Of a DNA stretch of 64,000 nucleotides, positions 10,094-21,038 are shown piece by piece. The stretch comes from Magicicada septendecula (taxonomy: Eukaryota; Arthropoda; Insecta; Hemiptera; Cicadidae): NCBI GenBank assembly GCA_034769895.1, contig CM068370.1, positions 49,547,454-49,611,453 of the forward strand, given 5' to 3'. Below the pieces are notes generated by a model, which was not told the DNA's origin, searched no databases, and saw only the letters and a program-made list of their open reading frames with translations. The position numbers and the translations under genes are program-made. Within the stretch, counting starts at the first letter, position 1, and every line of letters begins with the position of its first letter.

Positions 10094-11361
10094 CAGGGGC
10101 GTATTTACAGGAGGGGACGAACGGGACCGCCTCCACCCAGAGGGTCGAAAAAGTTGACGCATTTTGTTAATCTCTTAATTTGGTCTGTTTTACTTTATTT
10201 ACTTTTTTTCAGCTGTGTAGGCTAATATAGTGGTAGCTTTTTTTAAAATATGCAAACAGGTTTATTACACAGCATTAGGGTATAAGTTTTAAATCTATAC
10301 ATATAAAACTCGAAGTTTGAGGATTTATGTGTACTGAATAAAAATCCACACCGTTACACCGATTGCCACCAAATTTTGCACAGGTAACCTTTGACACAAG
10401 GCAAAAAATTGACACGATTATAAAATTTATGTTTACACGTATTTCTGATGATGCAATGAATAAGTAATGAAATATATTAAATACTACTACTAAAGATGTC
10501 AAAACACCGTGGAGACCAGAATTAATGATCACAGTAACAAGTAAATAAACAAAAGCTATTTAGTGCCATCAGAACTGTACATTTATCCAATCCTGTAGTA
10601 CAGTTTTGATGTTTTATATAATATGCGATTGTATCGGTATATTACGATGTGGAAAAGAAGAAGTGTACTAATTGTACTATTACTTAATGCAAAGCAAAAA
10701 TACGTGTTGTTTTCATTTGTGAGGTTAGGTGACAACGGTTTTTGGTGTTTAGTTTACTCCTGAAATAAATAAAAGCCATGTTTGAGGCAAACATAACGTT
10801 TAATGTGTTACACAATATTTCTAACACAATAACACTTAAAATAAAGAATTTATCCTTTTTGATTTAACAATTACTTTATAAATATCTCCAAACGCTTTAT
10901 AAACGGGTACTTTTAAATCTCCAAAGGGTGTTGCACCAACATAATAATTTAGTACAAGTTAAAATAGTACAAGTGTTGAAAACAACTTTGGAGAAAATTT
11001 GACTAATGAGTACAAAATTGTTATACGAGCTGACAAAACGCTATGTAGACATGGACAATAAAAATTATATTATAATACATTAAAAGTCAAATATTCGCAT
11101 GCGAAGCCGTGGGTAACAGCTAGTGATGATATATAGGAAAATCAATTCAGTCAATAAGAATGTTTTAACAATGTTTCAGTAACAGGTATTTTTATTGTGT
11201 TCTTACCGTTTACTTTAATGAAACTAATTTCAAGATGTTATCACGTGTTTTTCAGCCTTTTTAAAGACATTAATATTGATGAATCTTAATTTTGTTTTTT
11301 GTATGAAGCTGGAACGACCCCAAACCCTCCCCCCCAAAGCCATATTCTATATACGCTACTG
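10094..11361 (+). mobile_element. hAT-type MITE, copy 1, split by a Helitron
   Basis: It starts CAGGGGCGTATTTACAGG and ends TATACGCTACTG, the inverse of the CAGTGGCGTA type terminus seen in other hAT elements. Without the Helitron at 10294-11123 it is about 440 bp, the same size as copies at 16103, 20215 and 38546. Internal landmarks shared by all copies are the GGGGG/CGAACGGGA block, TTAATCTCTTA, TTTAGTCTGTTTTA, ACCGTTTACTTTAATG and the final CGACCCC block. There is no coding capacity. Confidence 0.82.
10294..11123 (+). mobile_element. Non-autonomous Helitron nested in hAT MITE
   Basis: The 830-bp insert begins TCTATACATATAAAACTCG and ends GTGGGTAACAGCTAG, with the 5'-TC and CTAG-3' termini of Helitrons. 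It sits between A (10293) and T (11124), the A/T target, with no duplication. The palindrome TTCGCATGCGAA lies about 15 nt before the end and can form the 3' hairpin. The uninterrupted sequence is visible in MITE copies at 20215 and 38546. No Rep/helicase frame is present. Confidence 0.88.
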
Positions 11362-12000
11362 GTCAGAGACATCGGCCTTTTATTTATAACAATAGGTAAA
11401 AGAAGAAAGGGAACTTGTTCTGAGAAAGGGTGATGTCCGCGTAGACTACTCGATTGTTGGTATCCCATTACGGTAGACGACGCGTGTCAGCGATTGTTTG
11501 TGATGAGCGATGTTAAATAAAACGTTTCCTCCTACTGCTGCATTCACTGTGAAGACGACGCTCAACTACAAGTGTTTACCGCGGCGGGCGCCATAATGTG
11601 CTCGTACAAACAATGCGTACAGTCTTGGCTTTGTGTATTCAACTGTACCGTACCGTACTCGTTACCTAACGCGGAAAGCAAAACACACTTTTACGACCGG
11701 AGACCCCGTCAGTGCACTGACACGATTACGCCCGTGTTTATCTTAATTAGAAGATAATTCTATTTGACGTCGACAGTATTTAGTTTTATCGTAGATAATT
11801 TATGTTTCACGTGACGTATTAGATGTTTTACGCCGTTTAGTTTTACGATATGGGCAGCTAACGACTTACCAGACGTAATCTCTTGCTTTTTAAGATTTTA
11901 TACTGTGCTGAATAAATAAACAGCATTTCTTCCTATGCCCGCTTACTGAATCTTACGAGACCTTAGTTGAGACATTCCTGTTTTATAAGCACTGTTCCGA
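11362..12000. other. Anonymous DNA
   Basis: A CpG-richer patch at about 11470-11720 contains a short frame with no family resemblance. Nothing else was recognised. Confidence 0.4.
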
Positions 12001-15000
12001 TTTTTACTTCCATGTTCCTTAAGGAAATGGAAGTATGGTGATGGCAAAAAAAAATTGTGTTCGAGATTATTGCAGATTCTGATTGTACTACACTCAAAAC
12101 ATGAAAAAAGTCGTTTTTCGAAAAGTGTCTGTGTGTCTATGTGTCTGTCTGTCTATGTGTCTATGTGTCTGTCTGTCTATCTGTGTTCTGTGTGTCTATA
12201 GATTTTTTTTCTATGGCAAACGATAACAGCCGCAAATTCAAACAGAATCAAATAATTTTTTGCATACAGCCCTGATTTGTAGAGTACTCACGACCTATTG
12301 TTTTTGGTGAAGATCGGTTGAGGGAAAGGGGTAGTTTACCAGCAACGGTTTTTTATCAAGAGTAATTTTTACTTCCATATTCCTTAAGGAATGGAAGTAT
12401 GGTGATGGCAAAAAAAATCGTGTTCGAGATTATTGCAGATTCTGATTCTACTACACTCAAAACATGAAAAAAAGTCGTTTTCCGAAAAGTGTCTGTGTGT
12501 CTATCTGTCTGTCTGTGTGTCTATCTGTCTATAGATTTTTTTTCTATGGCAAACGATAACTGCCGCAAATTCAAACAGAATCAAATAATTTTTTGCATGC
12601 AGCCCTGATTTGCAGAGTACTCGCGACCTATTGTTTTTGGTGAAGATCGGTTGAGGGAAAGGGGTAGTTTACCTACAACGGTTTTTTTTTAGCAAGGGTA
12701 ATTTTGTTTGTTTGGCAAACGATAACAGCCGCAAATTCAAACAGAATCAAATAATGTTTCGCATACAGCCCTGAATTGTAGAGTTCTCAAGATCTGTTGA
12801 TTTTGGTGAAGATCGGTTAAGGGAAAGGGGTAGTTTACCTGTAACGTTTTATGTTTTAACAAGGGTATTTCCTATGGCAAACGATAACAGCCGCAAATTC
12901 AAACAGAATCAAAAGATTATTTGCATACAGCCCTAAATTGTAGAGTTCTCAAGACCTATTGTTTTTGGTGAAGTTCGGTTGAGGGAAAGGGGTAGTTTAC
13001 CTGCAACGTTTTTTTAACAAGGGTATTTTCTATGGCAAACGATAACAGCCGCAAATTCAAACAGAATCAAATAATGTTTTGCATACAGCCCTGATTTGTA
13101 GAGTACTCAAGACCTATTGTTTTTGGTGAAGATCGGTTAAGGGAAAGGGGTAGTTTACCTGTAACGTTTTATGTTTTAACAAGGGTATTTCCTATGGCAA
13201 ACGATAACAGCCGCAAATTCAAACAGAATCAAAAGATTATTTGCATACAGCCCTAAATTGTAGAGTTCTCAAGACCTGTTGTTTTTGGTGAAGATCGGTT
13301 GAGGGAAAGGGGTAGTTTACCTGCAACGTTTTTTTAACAAGGGTATTTTCTATGGCAAACGATAACAGCCGCAAATTCAAACAGAATCAAATAATGTTTT
13401 GCATACAGCCCTGATTTGTAGAGTACTCAAGATCTATTGTTTTTGGTGAAGATCGGTTAAGGGGAAGGGGTAGTTTACCTGCAACGTTTTTTTATCAAGC
13501 GTATTTTCTATGGCAAACGATAACAGCCGCAAATTCAAATAGAATCAAATAATTTTTTGCATACGTCCCTGAATTGTAGCGGTCTCAATGACTTTCGATT
13601 TTGGTGAAGATCGGTTAAGGGGAAGGGGTAGTTTACCTGCAGCCTTTTACGTTTTAACAAGAGTAAATTACTTGAAAATTTATTTAAACTTTTTGAAACA
13701 ATGGTAATTGTTAAAAATAAAATAATTTTGTTGCCAGGCAATAAAATTATAATTTTTTCATTTTAATGTAAATCATGTATAAAAGAAAATATATCGCGCT
13801 TGGCAGGCGATATTAAGATTTAAATATAAATCTTAGAATATGGAAGTCATGTATGGTTCTCCATACCGATATTTACTTCCATATTCCTTAAGAAATGGAA
13901 GTATGGTTTTTTTTTTGGTAAACGATAACAGCCGCAAATTCAAACAGAATCAAATAATGTTTCGCATACAGCCCGGAATTGTAGAGTTCTCAAGATCTGT
14001 CGATTTTGGTAAAGATCGGTTAAGGGAAAGGGGTAGTTTACCCGCAACATTTTATGTTTTAACAAGGGTATTTTCTATGGCAAACGATGACAGCCGCAAA
14101 TTCAAACATAATCAAATAATTTTTTGCATACTGCCCTGAATTGTAGAGTTCTCAAGACCTGTTGTTTTTGGTGAAGATCGTTTAAGGGAAAGGGGTAGTT
14201 TACCTGCAACGTTTTATGTTTTAAAAGGGTATTTTTTTTTTGCAAACGATAAGAGCCACAAATTAAAACAGAATCAAATAAGTTTTTGCATACAGCTCTG
14301 ATTTGATTAGTACTGAAGACTTTTTGTTTTTGGTGAAGATCAGTTAAGGGAAAGGGGTAGTTTACCCGCCACGTTTTTTGTTTTATCACGTGTATTTTCT
14401 ATGGCAAGCGATAATAGCCGCAAAATCAAACAGAATCATATAATATTTTGCATACAGCCCTGAATTGTAGTTCTCAAGACCTGTTGGTTTGGTGAAGATC
14501 GGTTAAGGGAATAGGGTAGTTTACCGACAACATTTTATGTTTTAACAAGGGTAATTTTTTATATGACGAACGATAACTGCCGTACATTAAAACAGAATCA
14601 ACTACTCTTCTGCATACCTCTTTGAATTATACAGAACTCAAGGTCTGTTGGATTTTGTTGAAGATCGGTTAAGGGAAAGGGGTAGTTTACCAGCAACATT
14701 TTATGTTTTAACAAGGGTAATTTTTTCTATGACGAACGATAACTGCCGTAAATTCAAAGAGAATCAAATAATGTTTTGCATACAGCCCTGAATTGTAGAG
14801 TTCTCAAGACCTATTGTTTTTGGTGAAGATCGGTTAATGGAATAGGGTAGTTTACCAGCAACGTTTTATGTTTTATCAAATGTGTTTTATATGGCAAACG
14901 ATAAGAGCCGCAAATTCAAACAGAATCAAATAGTGTTTTGCATACAGCCCTGAATTGTAGAGTTCTCACGATGTTTTATTTTGGTGAAGATCGGTTAAGG

Positions 15001-16006
15001 GAAAGGGGTAGTTTACCTGCAACGGTTTTTTATCAAGGGTTAATTTTTTCTATGGTAAACGATAACAGCCGCAAATTCAAACAGAATCAAATGATGTTTT
15101 GCATACAGCCCTGTATTGTAGAGTTCTCAAGACCTATTGGTGTCGGTGAAGATCGGTTAAGGGAAAGGGATAGTTTACCAGCAACATTTTATGTTTTAAC
15201 AAGGGTAATTTTTAATATGACGAACGATAACTGCTGTAAATTCAAACAGAATCAACTACGTTTTTGCATACCTTTTTGAACTAAAGAGAACTCAAGGTCT
15301 ATTGATTTGGTTGAAGATCGTTTAAGGGAAAGATGTAGTTTATCAGCAACGTTTTATGTTTTAAAAATGGTAATTTTTTTATGAGGTACGATAACTGCCG
15401 CACATTCAAACAGAATCAAATATTTTTTTGCATGCGTCCCTGTATTGTAGAGGACTGAAGGTCTATTGATTTTGGAGAAGATCGGATAAGAGAAAGGGGT
15501 AGTTTACCTGAAACGTTTTATGATTTAACAAGAGTAAAGTACTTAATTTTTATAAATAAAGTATACTGATAAGAAGCTCATAATAATCCACTGTAGAAAC
15601 GTAGATGAAATATCTATAAATGAAGAGGTTAAGTGAACGGGGTGGGGGTAATTTTCTATTATTAAAATTTATAGTTGAAGGTGGAGGGGATAATTTTTTA
15701 TATGTGTACTACGTTATCGGCAACAAAGAAGTAGTTTTTTGTTAAAATTGCTTCCCGGGCTGTTTAGCCGTAGTCCAATGTTTTCTGCAAAACCAGACTT
15801 TTCGGGAGTGGCATCGACTGCCATCATCAGTGAAAATCGAGTGCGAAAACGTGAGGTGGTATACGTTAGTGACCACAGTATTGTGGTTAATGCTGAAGCA
15901 ATAAGTAGAAAGACGTAGTTTCTATGGAAATATTTCATTTCGAATATGATTTTAAATATAAATCTTAGAACATGGAAGTCATGTATGGTTCTCCATACCG
16001 ATATTT
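12001..16006 (-). repeat. RepA copy 2: head-to-tail dimer with expanded tandem arrays
   Basis: The RepA start hairpin occurs at 12001, 12366 and 13871, and the RepA end at about 13873 and 16006. At 13858-13873 the end of one copy runs directly into the start of the next. Two arrays of a 157-168 bp unit are present, about 8 units at 12217-13670 and 10 at 13917-15540. Each unit contains AACGATAACAGCCGCAAATT and GATCGGTTAAGGGAAAGGGG. Units often read open as MANDNSRKFKQNQ with LRERGSLPATFYVLTR, but most carry frameshifts. A hammerhead-like motif lies at 15796-15830 on the minus strand. Confidence 0.82.
15796..15830 (-). ncRNA. Hammerhead-like motif in RepA copy 2
   Basis: On the minus strand CTGATGA (15830-15824) is followed by a TGGCA/TGCCA hairpin, a CTCCC spacer, GAA (15803-15801) and AAGTC. 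Helix III would be AAGT instead of the ACGT of copy 3, breaking the palindrome, so this copy is probably inactive. Confidence 0.45.
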
Positions 16007-16102
16007 TTATATGAAAATTGGGACGTCAGAACTTCCTGATTTCCAATTTTATTAACACTTGTTTCAAACAGAAGTGGCAGACATAAGTCAGCATGGCAGT
16101 AA

Positions 16103-16547
16103 CAGTGTCGTATCAGAATTTGGCCTTGGGGGCGATCCAGGTCCGGTCGAGTCGGCTTCACACGATAGAAAAAACAAGTTAAGACTATTCAACATTACTA
16201 TCTTTAAAGTCGCTGAGAAACGTGTCATAACATCCTGAAACCAATCCCATTAAAGTAAACGGTAATAACACAATATAAATACGTGTTATTGAAACATCGT
16301 TTTGAAGATACTTAGCCTACTAAGTGAATTCATTTTCTTATATTTCATATTTCAAACGTATGGGATACGCTACTGCTGCTTAATAAACCTGTTTGTATAT
16401 TTAAAGGAAAAGAGTTACTACTGCATTACCCTACCCAGCTGAAAAAATAATAAAAGACTCTAAAAATTAAGAGATTAACGAAATTTGTCAACTTTTTTCG
16501 CTTCTATAGGGGGTCCCGTTCACCCCCCACCCGTAAATATGACCCGG
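16103..16547 (-). mobile_element. hAT-type MITE, copy 2 (decayed)
   Basis: Inverted copy of the MITE at 20215. It begins CAGTGTCGTATCAGAATTTG and ends CCGTAAATATGACCCGG, with the internal ACCGTTTACTTTAATG and TTAATCTCTTA blocks reversed. Termini are mutated and no clear 8-bp duplication remains. It directly follows RepA copy 2. Confidence 0.7.
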
Positions 16548-17645
16548 GATAGTATCATCCATCAGTAGCTTATGGATGAGTGTTAGGAAGTTAATGTTTT
16601 AAATGTATTTTCCAGGATGCAGAAAATAATGATGAGCGTGGACTGTAATTTAATAAATTTATTAATGTTTCGTTATACAATTTAATTTGAATTGTTAGAT
16701 TGGGTAAGTCTGGTACGCATTTGAATTTTGAAAAACCACGTCGGGTAAAATGTTACATGGCAAAATTGAGGCGCAAGTACGCAACACTCAAAGTACGTGA
16801 AAGCAAGAATTAGCAATGTATTGCTAATATATATTGTATGTATACAATATAATGTTGTAGGGCCTAAGGCCTACATAAGTTGTCTCGATGACAAAATAAA
16901 AATGAAGAATGACAGGGCCGAAGCAGCAAACGCGTGTACGTCCGCTGCCCGCCGACGTACGTTGCACTGTGTTTTAGCCTGATCGCGATAAGCGTGAGGC
17001 AGAGCGTACAGATTAGCCAACCTTTAAATATGAAATTACCACATTACTGTCCAATGAGTGATAAAACTCTTTTTTTTTAGAGCGAACCCCCTAAATTGAT
17101 CTTAAGCAAGAAAGTCAGACCTGACCATGTATACCTATTTTTACAATATATGTACAATGAAAATGATGTCCTAAGGAAGATAGAAAACTCCAGTAGAACA
17201 GCCGGAGTACAGTACTCAATGTAAGAATACTACATAGAATGTAGTACTACATAGTATGAGTAGCGTCTATTTTAATCACGTCGGTTGATTTTTATAAAAT
17301 ACTGTGTGATAAAAACGATGTTCTAAAGAAGATTCGTTCATCAGGAAAATGCCAATTGCAACAGCAGGAGTATTCAAGGGTGTGTAACTCAGTTTTATAC
17401 CACTTTAATGCTATAACCATTATAATGGCGTACGGAAACGGTGGTAAAAGCACAGTGAAACTGGGTAAAATGAAGGTGAAGAAGAAAATGAAAAACTCAA
17501 GTCTGACGCATTTTAAGATGGTCGTTAATGCTTTGAAGAGTAGAATATTGTTTTTATCTCTCTCTATCATAGGTTAATATCTGTGATTAATATCAGTATA
17601 TTATATTATATATTTTGTTTAAACTACCATTTTTAATATCCAAGC
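16548..17645. other. Anonymous DNA
   Basis: Short open frames exist at 16797-16982 and 17356-17577, but none resembles a known family. No TE termini recognised. Confidence 0.4.
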
Positions 17646-17649
17646 TCGT

Positions 17650-17831
17650 ATTGCAGAGAACAAAGACAGATGGATTGCTCATCGGAATAGGACGCCAGAT
17701 GGCAGGTTGCCTAAGGAAGCCTGTTGGTCAACACGAAGTATATGAAGACCTGGGAAGTGTTGGTGAAGTGTATATATTTCTTTGCGACCGGAACAGGCGA
17801 TTCGCCTAATCCTTGATAGAAGAAGAAGTTT
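17650..17831 (+). pseudogene. LINE 3' end, family with GAA tail
   Basis: RWIAHRNRTPDGRLPKEACW in one frame matches the distal C-terminus of truncated LINEs in the window (RMDDSRLPK-type block). It ends with the 3' signature ACAGGCGATTCGCCTAATCC then TTGATAGAAGAAGAAG. Bases 17795-17799 and 17103+700 onward (17803-17807) pair as AGGCG/CGCCT, the same hairpin position as in the other family members. Confidence 0.65.
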
Positions 17832-18154
17832 AAAATATTGTTATGACGGTCTACTGATCGTCGTACGGTACAGTCGAAAACAAAATACAAGACACCAATT
17901 ACGTCACTAATCACCAGCTTTAATTATCACAATTAAACAGTTTGTAATCAGCAAGATACCCTTTTACATCAAATCAAATGAAAATCGACAACAACTAAAA
18001 ATATTAACTAATAAAAATGTCAACTAATATAAAACACGATTCTATTACAATTGTCCCGCACAATTATAAAATATATAACACTTCGCCACAATTCTACGAA
18101 CCGCACTCCAATAAATCGCAACTCAAACGCACTGTGTAATCGCCCGACAATAAC
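17832..18154 (-). other. Predicted leader downstream of the heat-shock-type promoter
   Basis: Starting from the initiator at 18155 and reading leftward, the transcript would be AT-rich with no ATG for roughly 170 nt. The first ATG (near 17977) is followed at once by a stop. It could be the 5' UTR of a lost gene, a first exon whose ORF lies elsewhere, or a non-coding RNA. Confidence 0.3.
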
Positions 18155-18366
18155 TGAATTAAGGCAGCTGACGCCTTGTATTTATACCCCGCTCAAACAC
18201 CAGAACATTCCACATACTACGCATCAGTGCTACACTAGGACGTAATTGATTGCGGTCTTGACTCAGCGCGTGCGGCTGGCTATGTCTAGAAATGTCTCGC
18301 GAACGCATGTTGAAATCACGTACGCACACTACATTACAGCCGGATTCCTCTGGAACATTCGAGAAA
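18155..18366 (-). promoter_or_regulatory. Heat-shock-type promoter: HSEs, TATA box, initiator
   Basis: On the minus strand TATAAATA (18186-18179) precedes an initiator TCAGTT whose A is at 18155, exactly 31 nt downstream of the first T, the canonical spacing. A perfect three-unit heat shock element (GGAACATTCGAGAAA, 18352-18366) lies about 200 bp upstream. A two-unit element (GAATGTTC, 18210-18203) lies at about -50. A weaker GTC-GAA-GTC cluster is at 18284-18296. The layout resembles insect hsp70-type promoters. No heat-shock protein ORF follows in the minus direction down to about 17830, where a LINE tail begins. Confidence 0.6.
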
Positions 18367-18731
18367 CACGTAGATTGTTCTGTAATGTCGTAACAATGTA
18401 CTAGTGTGTTATATTTTATCGATCGTAGTTTAAGTAACCATAATTGGTTAGTTCCGGAATTAAAAAAAAACTTAATCTTGATTGAGAAGTGGTTGAGGTA
18501 ATCAATACCTGCCATCTCTCTAAATGACAGATCGTTCCCCGAGAATGAATAAGCCACAGAGGATATAGACGTTTATTACTTATACATCATAAAATATCGT
18601 AATTACTTATTTGCTGTAACTAAAATCCCGTTGCCTACATGAAAACCTAATCACACTACATGTAGATGTACAACATTATTATAAGTAGCATTGTAAATTA
18701 TACAATTTAGTTTACGCTTTTAAAGCCATAA

Positions 18732-19493
18732 CACCATTGTTGGTAACGGTACTAAGTTTTTTGTTAGCAACAACGTTTAGTAACAAATGTTGCTAACAGA
18801 ACACTAGTTGATTTTTTGGTTGTTATTAACATTTTGCCACATCCCCACGCCACCGCGCCGCGCCTCGTCAGTTGGCAGAAAAATGTCGAGTGTTGATGAT
18901 GTTGTTCTCGCTGCAGCTGGGTATGTAACTTTGGCGAAGCAGAGAAGATCAAGAAGATTCTGGGGGAGACCTTCACTGCAGGCAAGAGGTAGATATAGTG
19001 GAAGTGAGCTGTTAAGTGACTTGAATGAAGATGACGTTGATCTTTTGACAGGCGAACTAAGGTGTGATGGAAGCTTTAAAAACTTTTTATTAATGGTTAG
19101 TTGTGACTTTGAATATTTAATATCAATAACAGGACATAAAATTGGTAAATAGGACAGGGGGGAGAATGTTACTAACATCGAAGAGGCGCAGTAACACGTG
19201 TTACTAACAAATGTTATCAACATTCTTTGATCTTTACCGACTTCTACTGGATAACAACATTCTTAATACAAAGGTTTTTTTTTAATATATAAAAACTTGG
19301 TAAAGTGTTTTAAAAAAAAAAACTTTGTATTAATTTGTTTCACCAAGTGCCCAACGAGTCATCAATTAATAACAACTTTCTTGTTAATAACATGGTATTT
19401 CTGTTGATAACATAGCTTGTTGGTAACAAATTCATAAGCGTTTTTCAAAGTGTTACTTAAAATTGTTTGTAATACGTGTTACTAACACCGGTG
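18732..19493 (+). mobile_element. PIF/Harbinger MITE with TAA duplication
   Basis: The element starts CACCATTGTTGGTAAC and ends as the inverse of CACCGGTGTTAGTAAC, flanked by TAA at 18729-18731 and 19494-19496, the 3-bp duplication of PIF/Harbinger. Sub-terminal regions are filled with short GTTACTAACA-type direct and inverted repeats (18740-18800, 19165-19480), which could be transposase-binding sites. At 762 bp it lacks the catalytic DDE region and a Myb-like gene. It carries a 5' transposase exon. Confidence 0.82.
18883..19152 (+). pseudogene. HARBI1-like transposase, N-terminal exon only
   Basis: From ATG 18883 the 89-residue frame reads MSSVDDVVLAAAGYVTLAKQ then RRSRRFWGRPSLQARGRYSG and GSFKNFLLMVSCDFEYLISI. 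This matches the conserved start of HARBI1-like nucleases (RRxWxRPWL ... L... Y.NFLRM...F..LL..V). The acidic LNEDDVDLL stretch sits between. It stops at 19152, and the DDE catalytic core is absent. Either it is a deletion derivative, or the frame continues by splicing to an exon outside the element, for which no evidence is visible. Confidence 0.7.
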
Positions 19494-19496
19494 TAA

Positions 19497-20214
19497 ACGA
19501 TGTTTATAAATACGCTTTACGCAACAAAAAACTATGATAACTTTAAGCATTATTAAAATGTTGCTTTAAACAACTTATAACTTCAGAAAAGCATAACTAA
19601 CAAATACAATAAATATTGAGAAATGTAGACAGCAAGTCCCACATTCTTTGCAACCTAGGGAAACCGACATGCAAAACATGCGGTTGGTTTTGCGTTCTCA
19701 GAAAAATCCTGACGTTTTCCTGGTTGAGCTTATTGACCTCACCTGCATCTTGAATTAACCCTACAAACTATTTATGACTTGCAATCTCAGTGAAGACATG
19801 TCGGATCAACGTTCATTTCAATTCTACAATTCTAGTAAAACTAATAAGTCCTCCAACAATTCTTGAAAACAACTTGCAAGCATAACATACTTTATATATT
19901 TCCTGTATTTGTTTATTCAGACGTAGAGTGGAATGATCTTAGAACAGTAGAATAAATTATTAAGTACCAGAGAAAAGCTACATTCCTGTTTTCTTATTCT
20001 GTTTCTAAATAGATACCCAACACACGCTAAAAGCAACAGGCAGCAATAGCTACTACTAAATTGTTAATTATCTATATCCCTACACAATTAAACAAAGATA
20101 AACACTTGCGCCACTATCAAAATCAAACAGTTTACTGTAAAACAGTTCGTAGAACTGACTGACTCAAAGATTAGCGCCCTGTATTCATAAATGGAAGTCG
20201 GTTCCACTGGAAAT
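19497..20214. other. Anonymous DNA between two MITEs
   Basis: No frame or TE end recognised. GTTGGTAACAAATT-type phrases at the left belong to the Harbinger sub-terminal repeats. Confidence 0.4.
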
Positions 20215-20634
20215 CAGGGGCGTATTTTCGGGGGGGGGGGACGAACGGGACCACACACCCCGAGAGGGTCGAAACAGTTGTCGAATTTGTTAATCTCTTA
20301 ATTTTTAGTCTGTTTTATTTCATTGTTTTCTGCTTTGTACGCTAATATAATAGCAACTCTTTTTTTAAATATACAAACAGGTTTACTACACAGCATTGGG
20401 GCATACGTTTGAGATATGAAATGTAGAAAAATCAATTCAATCAGTCTTTTAACAATGTAAAAATAAAGCGTATTTTCATTGTGTTATTACCGTTTACTTT
20501 AATGAGACTGATTTCAGCACATTATCACGAGTTTTTCAGCCACTTTAACGATAGTAATGTTGATTAGTCTTACGTTGTTTATCTTTTTGTATGAAGCCGA
20601 CACGACCCCGGATCCCCCATCACGGATTCCACTG
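20215..20634 (+). mobile_element. hAT-type MITE, copy 3, perfect 8-bp TSD
   Basis: Starts CAGGGGCGTATTTTCGGG and ends GGATTCCACTG. The octamer CTGGAAAT flanks it exactly (20207-20214 and 20635-20642), diagnostic of hAT-family transposition. It contains a G13 homopolymer. Internal blocks match copies at 10094, 16103 and 38546. Confidence 0.9.
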
Positions 20635-20880
20635 CTGGAAATTTATGATTTATTTCACACCGCGTGCTTATGTGGCGATTATTTAGTTGCGCTAATCTTG
20701 GCATTGAGATACATAAAGTTCGTGGACGGCTATTCCATATATAATGGATAGGTATACAAGGCATAGGTATATCTTACTTAACTATAACTATTAAGTTTCT
20801 TGCAGATATGTTAAAATTAGCACGTTTGATGTCATCGGTAAGATTAAAATTTATCCTTAAATTTTTAGTGACCGTCAATC

Positions 20881-21038
20881 AATGAATGTTTTAGTGGTTG
20901 GTTAGTGAGGATCGGTCAATAATACAAATTTTAGTTATTTTGCGTCGACGTTATAAATATTGTTGAAACGTCGACGCAAAATAACTAAAATTTGTATTAT
21001 TGACCGATCCTCACTAACCAACCACTAAAACATTCATT
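20881..21038. repeat. Perfect palindrome, 72-bp arms, 14-nt loop
   Basis: Arms 20881-20952 and 20967-21038 are exact inverse complements. The loop is ATAAATATTGTTGA. At the loop edge the right arm reads GAAACGTCGACGC, so the arms begin at the ACGT palindrome that forms helix III in the hammerheads elsewhere in this window. No CTGANGA core is present here. Perfect identity implies recent formation or gene conversion between arms. Confidence 0.92.

Noticed and set aside
12001-16006. Protein-coding tandem-repeat gene
   Set aside because: Open units are broken by frameshifts and differ in length by non-multiples of three.
17977-18154. hsp70 coding start downstream of the heat-shock promoter
   Set aside because: The first ATG is followed directly by a stop and no HSP70 N-terminal motif is present.
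18159-18557. 132-codon minus-strand ORF
   Set aside because: It overlaps the promoter elements, its sequence shows no domain, and it would start upstream of the TATA box.
18850-18890. Minus-strand CTGACGAGGCGCGGCG as a hammerhead core
   Set aside because: No GAA after the GC-rich stem; part of the Harbinger element's 5' region.
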